A stretch of 64,000 bases of DNA. Source: Salipiger abyssi (GTDB taxonomy: Bacteria; Pseudomonadota; Alphaproteobacteria; Rhodobacterales; Rhodobacteraceae). The notes under the pieces were generated by a model. The model worked only from the letters and a program-made list of their open reading frames with translations, had not been told where the DNA came from and did not search any database. The stretch lies in NCBI RefSeq assembly GCF_017311415.1, contig NZ_JAEKIS010000013.1:1-64000 (forward strand), in the 5' to 3' direction. Shown here piece by piece: positions 52,700 to 62,444 of the stretch; the first letter of the stretch is position 1; each line of letters begins with the position of its first letter. Position numbers and translations under genes: made by a program.

Positions 52700-53211
52700 G
52701 TTGTCCGTCTGCACGGCGCAAGCGCCCCTGCTCCTCCGGGAGGGGGACGAAGAGGTGTTGCGGCGTGGCTTGTCTGGGCGAGTTGCGGCGCGCAGGCACG
52801 GGAAGACTGTCTGCCTTCGCCCTGGTGCCTCGTCTGCGTCGCACGCTTCATCGCGGTTCTTCTCCGACGCATGCGCGGGTTAGCCCCGGCTGCGCCTGTT
52901 TACGGCCCGTCGCGTCTGTGCGGTGCGGGCGGTCTTCGGGTGGCCTTTCGGCCCGATCGGTCTGCGCCGGGTCCCCGGAAAAAGGACAGCGCCGGTGCAG
53001 CGAAACTCTGGTGGCCCCGGATTTCAGGAGGCCTGTCCGACAGCATAAGGGAACGGGTGTGGAAAAGACAATATGCAATGTGAAGGCAGGATGAATATGC
53101 CCGCCCTCGCGGCGCAGGCCTGCCTGCGATGCAACCTTGGCCCGATGCGCGCGTTGGCTTGGGAGGGCGCCGCAAACCCGGCGCAGCACATGAACCGCAA
53201 AGGAGTACGAC
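52700..53211. other. rne leader and osmC promoter region
   Basis: The 512 bases between the divergent rne and osmC genes contain no convincing gene, although open frames cross it on both strands. The rne-proximal part may be a long structured 5' leader. Autoregulation of rne through its 5' UTR is known in enterobacteria, but conservation here cannot be judged. AAAGGAG before 53212 is the osmC ribosome site. Confidence 0.45.
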
Positions 53212-53637
53212 ATGATCCGCAAGACGGGATCCGCGAACTGGAAAGGCGGCCTCAAGGACGGCACCGGCACGATCTCAACGGAATCGGGCGCTTTGAAGGC
53301 GGTGAATTACGGCTTCAACAAGCGCTTTGAGGGCGAGCCGGGCAGCAACCCCGAGGAACTGATCGGCGCCGCGCATGCGAGCTGCTTTTCAATGGCGCTG
53401 AGCAAGATCCTCGGCGAGGCAGGATTTACCGCCGACGACATCTCTACCGCCGCCACGGTGTCGCTGGAAAAATCCGGCGACGGGTTCGCGGTGACCAAGA
53501 GCCATCTGGAAGTGACCGCCAAGGTGCCGGGCGCCTCGGAAGAAGATTTTGCCAAGGCGGCCAAGACGGCCAAGGAGAACTGCCCGATCTCGCAGCTTCT
53601 GAATGCCGAGATCACCATGGACGCATTGCTGGGCTGA
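53212..53637 (+). CDS. OsmC-family peroxiredoxin
   Basis: The 141-residue protein matches OsmC, a thiol peroxidase for organic hydroperoxides. It has the MIRKTGSANWKGGLKDGTG start, the first reactive cysteine in AAHASCFSMALS (about 58) and the second in KENCPISQLL (about 124). Full length. A strong AAAGGAG ribosome site. Confidence 0.94.
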   Translation: MIRKTGSANWKGGLKDGTGTISTESGALKAVNYGFNKRFEGEPGSNPEELIGAAHASCFSMALSKILGEAGFTADDISTAATVSLEKSGDGFAVTKSHLEVTAKVPGASEEDFAKAAKTAKENCPISQLLNAEITMDALLG

Positions 53638-53737
53638 GGGACGGCGGGAGGGGGCGCTGCCCCCTTCGCGCGCCGAGGCGCGCTTCACCTCCGGGATATT
53701 TTTGGCCAATGGAAACCGAAAGCACGGCGAGGAGCCG

Positions 53738-54574
53738 TCAGAAGCGCATGGTTTTCAGCGTTTCGAACACGGCGCGCACCGGGGCCGATGCTGCCATATC
53801 CGTGTGACAGATCATCCAGACCTCGCGCGTCAGCGGCGGAGCGCCCGGTGCGGCGCGCGTCAAGGCCGGATCGGAGGCGGCGAGGAAATCTGGCAGCATG
53901 GCGACACCCGCACCGGCGCGCACCAGGGCGTGCTGCATCTCGATCTGATCCGCCGCCAGCCCCCTGCCCGTGGCCAGATCGCCAAGCGCGCTTTGCTGCG
54001 GCGCCTCTGCAAGCGCGCCGCCCAGCCGGATATACGCCCAGTCGCTCTCTGCCCTGCCGCTGAGGTAGTCCGGGCACGCGTAGAGGCGGAAGGCGATCTC
54101 GCCCAGCTTTACCGCCGTCAGCGCGCCGTGCTCGGGCCGGTGCAGGCGGATCGCGATATCGGCCTCCCGGCGCTCCAGCGAGACGGTGTGGATGTCGCCT
54201 GAGATGAAAATATTCAGCTCGGGATGCTGCTTGCGCAGACCGGTGAGCGGCGCGGCCATCAGCGCCGCGGCAAAGGCCGGCGGCGCGCTGATCGTGACAT
54301 CGCCGCTCACCGTCATCGTCGCGCTGCGGGCGTAGCGCAGCACGCTCTCCGCCTCGCCCTGCATCTGCGCCGAGAGCGCGGCGATGCGTTTGCCCGCCGG
54401 CGTCAGCACGAGTCTGCGTCCGCGCCGGTCCACCAGTTTCAGGTTCAGTTCTGCCTCGAGCGCCGCAATTCGGCGCGCGATGGTGGCATGCTCGACCTTC
54501 AGATGCCGCGCCGCGCCGGAGAGCGAACCGGCCTCGGCGAAACAGGCGAAATGGCGGAGATCGTCCCAGTTCAT
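53738..54574 (-). CDS. LysR-family regulator beside a quinone oxidoreductase gene
   Basis: The 278-residue protein has the LysR HTH (about 2-60: WDDLRHFACFAEAGSLSGAARHLKVEHATIARRIAALEAEL) and an effector domain. It is divergent from the qor-like gene across a 105-base AT-rich region that contains ATAATGTGAATTTATTCCCAT, a candidate T-N11-A operator. It probably controls that gene. Confidence 0.88.
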   Translation of the reverse strand: MNWDDLRHFACFAEAGSLSGAARHLKVEHATIARRIAALEAELNLKLVDRRGRRLVLTPAGKRIAALSAQMQGEAESVLRYARSATMTVSGDVTISAPPAFAAALMAAPLTGLRKQHPELNIFISGDIHTVSLERREADIAIRLHRPEHGALTAVKLGEIAFRLYACPDYLSGRAESDWAYIRLGGALAEAPQQSALGDLATGRGLAADQIEMQHALVRAGAGVAMLPDFLAASDPALTRAAPGAPPLTREVWMICHTDMAASAPVRAVFETLKTMRF

Positions 54575-54679
54575 GGCCCTGCCGGATAATGTGAATTTAT
54601 TCCCATATACTGCGGATATTTCGATAATTTACGCACATGTTGCAAACCCTATGATCGCCCACGAAAGTGAGGACGATCA

Positions 54680-55648
54680 ATGGAACAGGCATTCAGACTG
54701 GTCACCCCGGGCCGCGACGGGCGTTTGCAGCGCATCGATTGGGAGGCCGGCGCGCCCGGCCCCGGCACGCTGCGCATCCGGCAGGAGCGGATCGGCGTCA
54801 ATTTCATCGACAGCTATTTCCGCACCGGGCTCTATCCGCTGCCCGAGCCGGCGATTCCCGGCGTCGAGGGCTGCGGCATTGTCGAGGCCGTGGGGGACGG
54901 CGTGTCGGGCTTTGCCATTGGCCAGCGCGTCGCCTATTGCGCCCAGCCCGGAGGGTTTGCGACGCAGCGGCTGCTGCCGGCATGGCGGGCGCTGCCGCTG
55001 CCCGATGCCATCGGCGCGGAGATCGCCGCCGCTTGGATGCTGCGCGGCATGACGGCGCATATGCTGCTGAGCCGGGTGTATCGGGTAGGGCCGCAAAGCA
55101 CCGTGCTGATCCAGGCGGCGGCGGGCGGGCTCGGCGGGTTGCTGACGCAATGGGCAAAGGCGCTCGGCGCGACGGTGATCGGCACCGTGAGCACGCCCGA
55201 GAAGGCCGAGATCGCGACGCGGCTGGGGGCGGATCACGTCATAACCGGGCGCGATACGGCGCTGGAGCCGGAGATCGAGGCGCTCACCGGCGGTGCGGGG
55301 GTGGATTTCGCCATCGACGGGGTCGGCGGCGACCGTCTGCGCCAGAGCATCGCCTGCACCCGCGCGGACGGCACGGTGGCGAGCATCGGCCAGGCGGCGG
55401 GCGAGAGCCCGGCCCTCACCGTTGCCGAGATCGCGCCGAGGCGCATGATCCGCTTTGCCCGGCCCAGCATCATGGCCTTCGCCGCCGACCCGGAGGCCTA
55501 TCGCGCGGCGGGCGCGGCGGTGTTCGAGATGATCGACCGCGGCATCGCGGTGGCGCCGGCGCGGATCTACCCGTTCGCCGAAGCCGCAGAGGCGCTGGCA
55601 GCGCTGGAAAGCGGCCAGGGCACCGGGGCGAGCATCCTGACCACCTGA
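54680..55648 (+). CDS. NADPH:quinone oxidoreductase (zeta-crystallin type)
   Basis: The 322-residue zinc-free MDR protein has GVNFIDSYFRTGLYPLP (about 39-55), IPGVEGCGIVEAVGDGV and the NADPH-binding AAAGGLGGLLTQWAKALGA (about 146-164) with GTVSTPEKAEIA. It reduces quinones or enals by one- or two-electron transfer. It is controlled presumably by the divergent LysR gene. Confidence 0.92.
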   Translation: MEQAFRLVTPGRDGRLQRIDWEAGAPGPGTLRIRQERIGVNFIDSYFRTGLYPLPEPAIPGVEGCGIVEAVGDGVSGFAIGQRVAYCAQPGGFATQRLLPAWRALPLPDAIGAEIAAAWMLRGMTAHMLLSRVYRVGPQSTVLIQAAAGGLGGLLTQWAKALGATVIGTVSTPEKAEIATRLGADHVITGRDTALEPEIEALTGGAGVDFAIDGVGGDRLRQSIACTRADGTVASIGQAAGESPALTVAEIAPRRMIRFARPSIMAFAADPEAYRAAGAAVFEMIDRGIAVAPARIYPFAEAAEALAALESGQGTGASILTT

Positions 55649-55685
55649 GTGGCGGCGTGAGCCGGGCGCGGCCCCGCCGCCCGGC

Positions 55686-56558
55686 TCATCCGAAGGATTT
55701 CAGCCGTTTGATGAGGCTCGAGGTGTCCCAGCGGCCGCCGCCCATGGCCTGCACATCCTTGTAGAACTGATCGACCAGCGCGGTGACCGGCAGCGCAGCG
55801 CCGGTTTCCTCGGCGGTGGCGAGGCAGATCGCCAGATCCTTGCGCATCCAGTCCACCGCGAAACCGTGCTCGAACTTGTCGTCGAGCATGGTCTCGTAGC
55901 GGTTGACCATCTGCCACGACCCCGCCGCGCCGCCGCCGATCACCTCGACCACCGCGCGCCCGTCGATGCCCGCCTTTTCGGCAAAGGCCAGCCCTTCGGA
56001 GAGCCCCTGCACCAGCCCGGCGATGCAGATCTGGTTGACCATCTTGCATTTCTGCCCGGCGCCGCTGTCGCCGATGCGCTTGCAGAGCTTGGCATAGGCG
56101 TCGATCACCGGCTCGGCCATGGCGTAATCGGGCGCATCGCCGCCGCACATCACCACGAGCTGACCGTTTTCCGCCCCCGCCTGCCCGCCCGAGACCGGCG
56201 CATCGACAAAGCCGACGCCGTTCTTCTTGGCGACCGCATAAAGCTCCTGCGTGACCATCGAGCTAACCGTGGTGTGATCGACGAAGATCGCGCTCTCGGT
56301 CATGCCGGAAAACGCGCCGCTGGCGCCGAGGCAGACCGCGCGCAGATCGTCGTCATTGCCGACGCAGGCCATGACGAACTCCGCGCCCTCGGCGGCCTCG
56401 CGCGGGGTCGGCGCCATCTTGCCGCCATGCTCGGCGACCCATTTCTCCGCCTTGGCGGCGGTGCGGTTGTAGACCGTGACCTCATGGCCCGCCGCAGCCA
56501 TATGGCCCGCCATCGGATAGCCCATCACGCCGAGCCCCAGAAACGCGCATTTCGCCAT
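55686..56558 (-). CDS. Beta-hydroxyacid dehydrogenase family (3-hydroxyisobutyrate/tartronate-semialdehyde-like)
   Basis: The 290-residue NAD(P)-dependent enzyme has GLGVMGYPMAGHMAAAGHEV (about 7-26), DAPVSGGQAGAENGQL and the catalytic Lys in GSGAGQKCKMVNQ. It is a paralog of mmsB at 37.4 kb but diverged, and may act on another hydroxyacid (glyoxylate, succinate semialdehyde or tartronate semialdehyde). Converging on the qor-like gene. Confidence 0.88.
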   Translation of the reverse strand: MAKCAFLGLGVMGYPMAGHMAAAGHEVTVYNRTAAKAEKWVAEHGGKMAPTPREAAEGAEFVMACVGNDDDLRAVCLGASGAFSGMTESAIFVDHTTVSSMVTQELYAVAKKNGVGFVDAPVSGGQAGAENGQLVVMCGGDAPDYAMAEPVIDAYAKLCKRIGDSGAGQKCKMVNQICIAGLVQGLSEGLAFAEKAGIDGRAVVEVIGGGAAGSWQMVNRYETMLDDKFEHGFAVDWMRKDLAICLATAEETGAALPVTALVDQFYKDVQAMGGGRWDTSSLIKRLKSFG

Positions 56559-56674
56559 GGTTCAACCTCCCGTTATCGCTGACGTCCAACCCGTTGTCGC
56601 GTCTGCCCCGCCCCTTGGCAAGGGGGCGGCGGCGCGCTAAGCCCCGGAAAACCGGAAACCGCGGAGCATTCTTG

Positions 56675-59146
56675 ATGGCGACACTCTTCCGATGGCTTCT
56701 CAGGCTCGCCTCGGCGGCGATCTTTCTGACCGTCATCGTAGTGGCGCTGGTCTATTACCTCGCCTCGCGCTCGCTGCCCGATTACGACAAGGAGCTGGCG
56801 GTGGACGGCATCGGCGCCGGGGTCGAGATCGTGCGCGACAATTCCGCGGTGCCGCATATCTTTGCCGAAACCGATGCAGATGCGTTTTTCGGGCTGGGCT
56901 ATGCCCATGCGCAGGACCGGCTCTGGCAGATGGTGCTGATGCGGCGCACGGTGCAGGGACGCCTGTCGGAGATCTTCGGACGGCGCACGCTCGACACCGA
57001 CCTGCTGCTGCGCCGGCTCGATCTCTACCCGCTGGCCGTGCGTTCGGTGGCGGCGCAGGATCCGCAGGCGCTGGCGGCGCTGCGCGCCTATGCCGCCGGG
57101 GTCAATGCGCGCATCGACGAGATCAATGCCGAGAGCCTCGGGCGCGGTGCGCCGGAGTTTTTCCTGTTCAACGCGCCGGTGGCGCCCTGGCAGCCCGCCG
57201 ACAGCATCGCGCTGGTCAAGCTCATGGCGCTGCAACTCTCCGGCCAGTTCCGCGACGAAATCCTGCGCGCCCGCACCTCGCTGCTGCTGCCCGATCCGAA
57301 CCGGCTGGCCGATATCCTGCCCGACGCGCCGGGCAGCGGCACCGCCGCCCTGCCCGACTACGCCAGCCTCTTTCCCGGCAAGACCCTGCCGCGCTACGCC
57401 GGCACGCCGCATCCGGAGGGCCCGCTCTCGCCGGTTCCCGAACGCGGCTTTGCCGGCGCCTCCAACGCCTGGGCGGCAGCGCCCGCGCGTTCGGCGGGCG
57501 GCGGCACGCTCATGGCCAACGACCCGCATCTGGGCTTTACCGCGCCCTCGACCTGGTATCTGGCGCGGCTGCAACTGGCCCAGGGCGGTGTGATCGGCGG
57601 CACCATTCCCGGCGTGCCGGCGGTGATGCTGGGCCGCTCGCAGCGGCTGGCCTGGGGGATCACCTCGTCTTATCTGGACGACCAGGATCTCTATATCGAG
57701 GAGCTGAACCCCGACAATCCGCAGGAATATCGCACACCCGACGGCTGGAAGCGCTTCGAGACCCGCCGCACCATCGTCGAGATCAAGGACGAGGCGCCGG
57801 TCACCGTCACCCTGCGCTGGACCGACAACGGCCCCGTGCTGCCGAAAAGCCGCTTCGATCTGGAGGCGATCACCCCGCCCGGCCATGTGGTCAGCATGAG
57901 CTGGACGGCGCTTTCGGGCGAGGATACGTCCCTCAGCGGCGCGCTGCGGTTGATGCGGGCGGGCAGCGTGGACGAGGCGCTGGACGCGGCACCGCTCTAC
58001 GTAGCGCCTTCGCAGATGCTGACGGTGATCGACCGCGAGCATATCGGGCTGAAGCTGGTAGGCGCCATGCCGCGCCGCGATGCCGCGCATCAGAGCCAGG
58101 GCCGCCTGCCCTCGCCCGGCTGGATCGAGACCAACCGCTGGCAGGGCATGCTGCCCGACGCCTCCAACCCGGTCTGGACCGACCCGGCGGGCGGCATCGT
58201 CGGCAACACCAACAACAAGATCATCGACCGGCCCTTCCCGCTGCATGTGAGCTATGACTGGGGCGACAGCCAGCGGGTGATGCGCTGGACCCAGCTCATG
58301 CAGGGCCGGCAGGTGCACACCCGCGACAGTTTCATCGAAGCCCAGCTCGACACCGTCTCGCCCGCCGCGCGCACGCTCTTGCCGCTGATCGGGCGCGATC
58401 TGTGGTATACCGGAGAGGCCGCCCCCGCCGGCACGCCGGAGCGTCAGCGCCAGCGCGCGCTGGAGCTGCTGGCGAACTGGAACGGCGAGATGAACGAGCA
58501 TCTGCCCGAGCCGCTGATTTATGCCGCCTGGCTGCGCGCGCTTCAGGAGCGGCTGATCCGCGACGAGCTGGGGCCGCTGGCCGATGCCTTCGACCATGTG
58601 GAGCCGCTGTTCATCGAGCGGGTCTATCGCAATGTGGACGGCGCCGGGGTCTGGTGCGACGTGATCCGCTCGGTCGCGGTGGAAAGCTGCTCGGACATCT
58701 CGCGCATGGCGCTCGACGACGCGCTGGTCTGGATCGGCGAGCAGTATGGCACGGCGCTGGAAAGCCTGCGCTGGGGCGATGCGCATCAGGCGATGCACAA
58801 GCATACGGTGCTGGGCGATATCCCGCTGCTGCGCTATTTCGTCAATATCCGCCAGAGCAGTTCGGGCGGCGATTTCACCCTTGAGCGCGGGCGCACCTCG
58901 GGCCGCGATCCCGAGCCCTTCCTCAGCGTGCATGGCGCCACCTATCGCGGCGTCTACGATTTCGCCGATCCCGACAGCTCGGTCTTTATCAATTCCACCG
59001 GGCAATCGGGGCATTTCCTGTCGCGCCATTACGACGATCTCGGCACGCTCTGGCGGCGCGGCGAGTATATCCCGATGTCGCTCGATGCCGGGCTGGCGCG
59101 GGCGGCCTCGATCGGGGTGACGCAACTGGTTCCGGTCGCGCAATGA
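56675..59146 (+). CDS. Penicillin acylase-family N-terminal nucleophile hydrolase
   Basis: The 823-residue protein has an N-terminal membrane/signal helix (about 10-31) and an alpha-chain with NSAVPHIFAETDADAFFGLGYAHAQDRLWQM. The autocatalytic Ser lies in GASNAWAAAP (about 266), followed by NDPHLGFTAPSTWYLARLQ of the beta-chain. Such Ntn-hydrolases cleave acyl side chains of penicillins or acyl-homoserine lactones after self-processing in the periplasm. It overlaps the phosphotransferase gene by four bases. Confidence 0.92.
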   Translation: MATLFRWLLRLASAAIFLTVIVVALVYYLASRSLPDYDKELAVDGIGAGVEIVRDNSAVPHIFAETDADAFFGLGYAHAQDRLWQMVLMRRTVQGRLSEIFGRRTLDTDLLLRRLDLYPLAVRSVAAQDPQALAALRAYAAGVNARIDEINAESLGRGAPEFFLFNAPVAPWQPADSIALVKLMALQLSGQFRDEILRARTSLLLPDPNRLADILPDAPGSGTAALPDYASLFPGKTLPRYAGTPHPEGPLSPVPERGFAGASNAWAAAPARSAGGGTLMANDPHLGFTAPSTWYLARLQLAQGGVIGGTIPGVPAVMLGRSQRLAWGITSSYLDDQDLYIEELNPDNPQEYRTPDGWKRFETRRTIVEIKDEAPVTVTLRWTDNGPVLPKSRFDLEAITPPGHVVSMSWTALSGEDTSLSGALRLMRAGSVDEALDAAPLYVAPSQMLTVIDREHIGLKLVGAMPRRDAAHQSQGRLPSPGWIETNRWQGMLPDASNPVWTDPAGGIVGNTNNKIIDRPFPLHVSYDWGDSQRVMRWTQLMQGRQVHTRDSFIEAQLDTVSPAARTLLPLIGRDLWYTGEAAPAGTPERQRQRALELLANWNGEMNEHLPEPLIYAAWLRALQERLIRDELGPLADAFDHVEPLFIERVYRNVDGAGVWCDVIRSVAVESCSDISRMALDDALVWIGEQYGTALESLRWGDAHQAMHKHTVLGDIPLLRYFVNIRQSSSGGDFTLERGRTSGRDPEPFLSVHGATYRGVYDFADPDSSVFINSTGQSGHFLSRHYDDLGTLWRRGEYIPMSLDAGLARAASIGVTQLVPVAQ

Positions 59147-60087
59147 CCGGCCCTGCCGGCGCCACGCATCTCGACAAGCCCGAGGCGCGGGCGCTCGCCC
59201 GCGCGGCGCTGGCGGAGCGGCGGCCCGGGCGCGATTACGGGCTGGGCTGTCTCAAGAACATCGACAAGCCGCTGCGCGCACAGGTCTTTTGCGCGGCCCA
59301 TCCCGAAGAGCGGCTGACGGTCAAGGTCTTCGCCCCCGCCGGGGCCGAGAAGGCGCGCGCGCAGACGGCGCGGCAGGCAGCTGTGGCCGGCGCCCTGCCC
59401 GGTCAGGCGCCGGAGGTGCTGTTCTTCGATGAGGCGCGGCTGGTGCTGGGCATGGCCTATGCGGACGGGCCGAGCCTCGCCGCGCTCTGGCCGCATCTGA
59501 GCGCCGATGAGGCCGAGCGGCGGCTGGAAGACGCCGGGCGCTGGCTGGCGGCGCTGCATGATTTGAGCGCCGAGGCGCATCCGTTCCGGCCCAAGGGCCA
59601 GATCGCCTGGCTACACCGGCTGCTCGGCTGGCATGCGGAGGGCAAGCGCGCCATCCCCGAGATCGCGGCGTTTCGTGACGCGGTGGCCGCGCTGGAGGCG
59701 ATGGCCTTGGAACTGCGCGGCAAGCCGGCACGGCGCGCGGTGACCCATCGCGATCTGCACCTGTCGAATCTTGTCGCGACGGACACCGGGCTGGTCGGGC
59801 TCGATTTCGAGAATGACAGGCCGGACGAGCCGCTGCGCGATCTGGTGGCGCTGCTCGTCGATGCCATGGCGCAGCCCGGCGCGGCGGGCGATCTCCACCG
59901 CAGCGCAAGGGCCCTGAGGCGCGGCTATGGCGAGACCGGAACCGATCAGCAGGTGTCGCTTGTGCTGCAACGGCTCTTTGCGCTGGGGATCTGGGCGGCG
60001 ACGCCGGACGCACCATCGTTACGACAGAGCGCGCGCCACCTTGCCGCGCGCGCGATCCTGGCCGCCGAAGCGCCGCTCTTCGCCTGA
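59143..60087 (+). CDS. Aminoglycoside phosphotransferase-like (APH) kinase
   Basis: The 314-residue protein has the kinase catalytic loop AVTHRDLHLSNLVA (about 199-212) and the metal-binding LVGLDFENDRPDEPLRDLV. N-terminal ATP-binding lysine probably in RLTVKVFAPAG. APH-fold proteins phosphorylate antibiotics or metabolites (choline, thiamine, sugars); the substrate is not predictable. Coupled to the penicillin acylase gene. Confidence 0.82.
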   Translation: MTGPAGATHLDKPEARALARAALAERRPGRDYGLGCLKNIDKPLRAQVFCAAHPEERLTVKVFAPAGAEKARAQTARQAAVAGALPGQAPEVLFFDEARLVLGMAYADGPSLAALWPHLSADEAERRLEDAGRWLAALHDLSAEAHPFRPKGQIAWLHRLLGWHAEGKRAIPEIAAFRDAVAALEAMALELRGKPARRAVTHRDLHLSNLVATDTGLVGLDFENDRPDEPLRDLVALLVDAMAQPGAAGDLHRSARALRRGYGETGTDQQVSLVLQRLFALGIWAATPDAPSLRQSARHLAARAILAAEAPLFA

Positions 60088-60094
60088 GGCGCCA

Positions 60095-60139
60095 CAAATT
60101 CCTTCCAAGGAATTTGCAAGCGTTTTCAAAAACGCTTAG
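60095..60139. repeat. Repeat family B after the APH-like gene
   Basis: caaattccttccaaggaatttg (60095-60116) is followed by a second, imperfect arm-and-loop caagcgttttcaaaaacgcttag (60117-60139), lying between convergent genes. Confidence 0.75.
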
Positions 60140-60145
60140 CCTCGC

Positions 60146-61420
60146 TCAGAGCGTTTCGAACTGTGCCCGATCCTTCGCCGACCAGCGTACCGTGAGGTGG
60201 AACCCGTCCTCCTCTTGACGCTCGTCCTGCACCAGCCCCTTGCCGAAGAGCCAGGACCGCCGGCGCCCGTCGTCGAAGCCCAGCACAAGCGCCTCTTCCA
60301 CGGTCTCGCCCTGAAGCCACCCGGTCACCGCCTGCAACATCGGATCGAGCCCGTCGCCGGTCAGCGCCGAGACGGCAAAGACCGTCTCCTCGCGCTCGGC
60401 CCGCGTTGCGACCGCCGCGCGCGCCTCCGGTTCCAGCCGGTCGGTCTTGTTCCAGATCTCCAGCAGCGGCACCTCCTCGCGCACGCCCAGAGAGCTCAGG
60501 ATCGCCGCGACATCGCGCGCCTGCTCCTCGGTATTGGGATGCGAGATATCGCGCACATGCAGGATGATATCGGCCGCCAGCACCTCTTCGAGCGTGGCGC
60601 GGAAGGCGGCCACCAGCTCGGTCGGCAGGTCGGAGATGAAGCCCACCGTGTCCGACAGGATCACCTCGATTCCCGTGGGCAGCCGCACCGCCCGCATGGT
60701 CGGGTCGAGCGTGGCAAAGAGCATGTCCTTGGCCATCACCTCGGCGCCGGTCAGCCGGTTGAACAGCGTGGATTTTCCCGCGTTGGTATAGCCCACCAGC
60801 GCAACGATGGGGTACGGCACCTTGGCGCGCGCCTTGCGGTGCAGATCGCGGGTCTTGACCACCCTATCGAGCTGCCGGCGCAGCCGCACGAGCTGTTCGT
60901 CGATGGCACGCCGGTCCGCCTCGATCTGCGTCTCGCCGGGGCCGCCGACAAAGCCCAGCCCCCCGCGCTGACGCTCAAGGTGGGTCCAGGCCCGCACCAG
61001 CCGCGTGCGCTGATAGGAAAGCGCCGCCATCTCGACCTGCAACACGCCCTCGCGCGTTGCCGCCCGGTCGGAGAAGATCTCTAGGATCAGCCCGGTCCGG
61101 TCGAGCAGCTTGACGCCCCATTCCTTTTCCAGATTGCGCTGCTGCACCGGCGTCACCGGCCCGTCGACCAGCACCAGCTCGATCTCGTCCTCTTCGAGCT
61201 GCGTCTTCAGCTCGGCGATCTTGCCGGAGCCGAAGAGCGTGCCCGGGTGCGGATCGCGCAACGGCACGACAACGCCCCCCGCGACCTCCAGGTCGGGGAG
61301 TGCGGCAGCCAGCGCCATCGCCTCTTCCAGAGCCATCTCGGCATCGCGCCGGTCGCGATCCGAGCGGATGTCAGGATGCAGGACCCAGGCGCGGGTCACA
61401 TGCGTGGCGTGTTCCTTCAA
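60146..61420 (-). CDS. hflX: HflX ribosome-associated GTPase
   Basis: The 424-residue GTPase splits or rescues stalled ribosomes under stress. It has the HflX N-terminal domain with [44 protein letters not shown] and the G domain: [14 protein letters not shown] (G1), [17 protein letters not shown] (G3) and a C-terminal domain. It probably starts at TTG overlapping the hfq stop (TTGA); a GTG seven codons later is an alternative. hfq-hflX is a conserved operon. Confidence 0.94.
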   Translation of the reverse strand: MKEHATHVTRAWVLHPDIRSDRDRRDAEMALEEAMALAAALPDLEVAGGVVVPLRDPHPGTLFGSGKIAELKTQLEEDEIELVLVDGPVTPVQQRNLEKEWGVKLLDRTGLILEIFSDRAATREGVLQVEMAALSYQRTRLVRAWTHLERQRGGLGFVGGPGETQIEADRRAIDEQLVRLRRQLDRVVKTRDLHRKARAKVPYPIVALVGYTNAGKSTLFNRLTGAEVMAKDMLFATLDPTMRAVRLPTGIEVILSDTVGFISDLPTELVAAFRATLEEVLAADIILHVRDISHPNTEEQARDVAAILSSLGVREEVPLLEIWNKTDRLEPEARAAVATRAEREETVFAVSALTGDGLDPMLQAVTGWLQGETVEEALVLGFDDGRRRSWLFGKGLVQDERQEEDGFHLTVRWSAKDRAQFETL

Positions 61421-61656
61421 TCGTTGCCGTCGCCGTCATACAGGTTGATCGGCTGCGACGGCATGATCGTCGAAATCGCATGCTTGTAGACGAGCTGCGA
61501 CTGGCCGTCGCGGCGCAGAAGCACGCAGAAATTGTCGAACCAGGTGATGACACCCTGCAATTTCACGCCGTTGATGAGGAATACAGTGACCGGAACCTTG
61601 GTTTTGCGGACATGGTTGAGAAACGCGTCCTGAAGGTTTTGTCTGTCCGAAGCCAT
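61417..61656 (-). CDS. hfq: RNA chaperone Hfq
   Basis: The 79-residue protein is the Sm-like hexamer that pairs small RNAs with mRNAs. Sm1 ([27 protein letters not shown]) and Sm2 ([12 protein letters not shown]) motifs, with the YKHA nucleotide-binding residues, are intact. Alphaproteobacterial Hfq is shorter at its C-terminus than E. coli Hfq, as here. Confidence 0.97.
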   Translation of the reverse strand: MASDRQNLQDAFLNHVRKTKVPVTVFLINGVKLQGVITWFDNFCVLLRRDGQSQLVYKHAISTIMPSQPINLYDGDGND

Positions 61657-61823
61657 TGAAATTGCCTTTGTTCTTGCCTTTTGCCGCTTTGCGGCTTTCC
61701 CTCTTCCGGGCGAGTATGTATCGCGGGTTCCGGAACTTCCAGTGCAAAAATCCCGTCGCTGCCCAAAAGCCGGGCGGCGTGCCGCTCACTGCCCGCCGGG
61801 CAGGCAGGGCGGCGCGGAGCGCG

Positions 61824-62444
61824 CTAGCCCGCTGCCGGCGTGCGCGCCTTCCAGTCGCTATGCCAGGCCCGTACCGCCTCACGCGACTCCCAAGTGTAGC
61901 GAGGATCCTCCTGCACCCGCGCCGACCAGAGCCGGCCCTGCCCCAGACGCCAGGGATCGAGGATCAGCCCCTGCTCCCAGCTCTGGCCGCGCGCGGTGAC
62001 CACCACGGTCGCGTGTTCGAGGCTGAGATTGCGGGCATTGGCGATGGCCCGGTGCAGCTCCAGCGTGCGGAAGCCTTCCGCATGCAACGCGATCTCCAGC
62101 GCATCGGCCCAGTCCTGGCAGACGCCCTTGTCGCGGAACCCGTTCACCACCTTGAAATTATGCACGAGCGGCGGATCGACCACGCGCCAGTCTCGCGCCC
62201 AGTCGAGCGGCTTCAGCACCGCGATGCGCGCCGCGCGTTCCGCCTCTGCCGGATCGACCCCCGGCCCCAGCGCCCGCAGCTCCGCCGCGACCTCGGCGAT
62301 CCGCGCCTCCTGCGCGCTGGCGCTCGCGCTTGTCTCGGAGGCCTGGGTCGAGACCACCGGCGCCGAACATCCCGCCAGCGCCGCGACCAGCATGCTCAGC
62401 GCAACTCCGCGCAGATGCCGCCCCTCACCCCGCCTGCTGAACAT
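61824..62444 (-). CDS. Transglutaminase-like cysteine-protease-fold lipoprotein, hypothetical
   Basis: The 206-residue protein has a lipoprotein signal with lipobox LAALAGCSA-like (MLVAALAGCSA, lipidated Cys about 26). The globular part carries a Cys-His-Asp order, GVCQDWADALEIALHAEG, LEHATVVVTARG and LILDPWRLGQG, matching the Cys-His-Asp triad of transglutaminase-like folds. The gene starts inside the 3' end of ntrX (20-base overlap), so it is coupled to it. Relatives usually have trkA between ntrX and hfq; here this gene occupies that place. The function is unknown. Confidence 0.7.
   Translation of the reverse strand: MFSRRGEGRHLRGVALSMLVAALAGCSAPVVSTQASETSASASAQEARIAEVAAELRALGPGVDPAEAERAARIAVLKPLDWARDWRVVDPPLVHNFKVVNGFRDKGVCQDWADALEIALHAEGFRTLELHRAIANARNLSLEHATVVVTARGQSWEQGLILDPWRLGQGRLWSARVQEDPRYTWESREAVRAWHSDWKARTPAAG

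Noticed and set aside
56573-59143. Very long minus-strand frame (856 codons) opposite the penicillin acylase gene
   Set aside because: It is Arg/His/Gly-rich with no recognisable domain and is the GC-driven shadow of the plus-strand gene.
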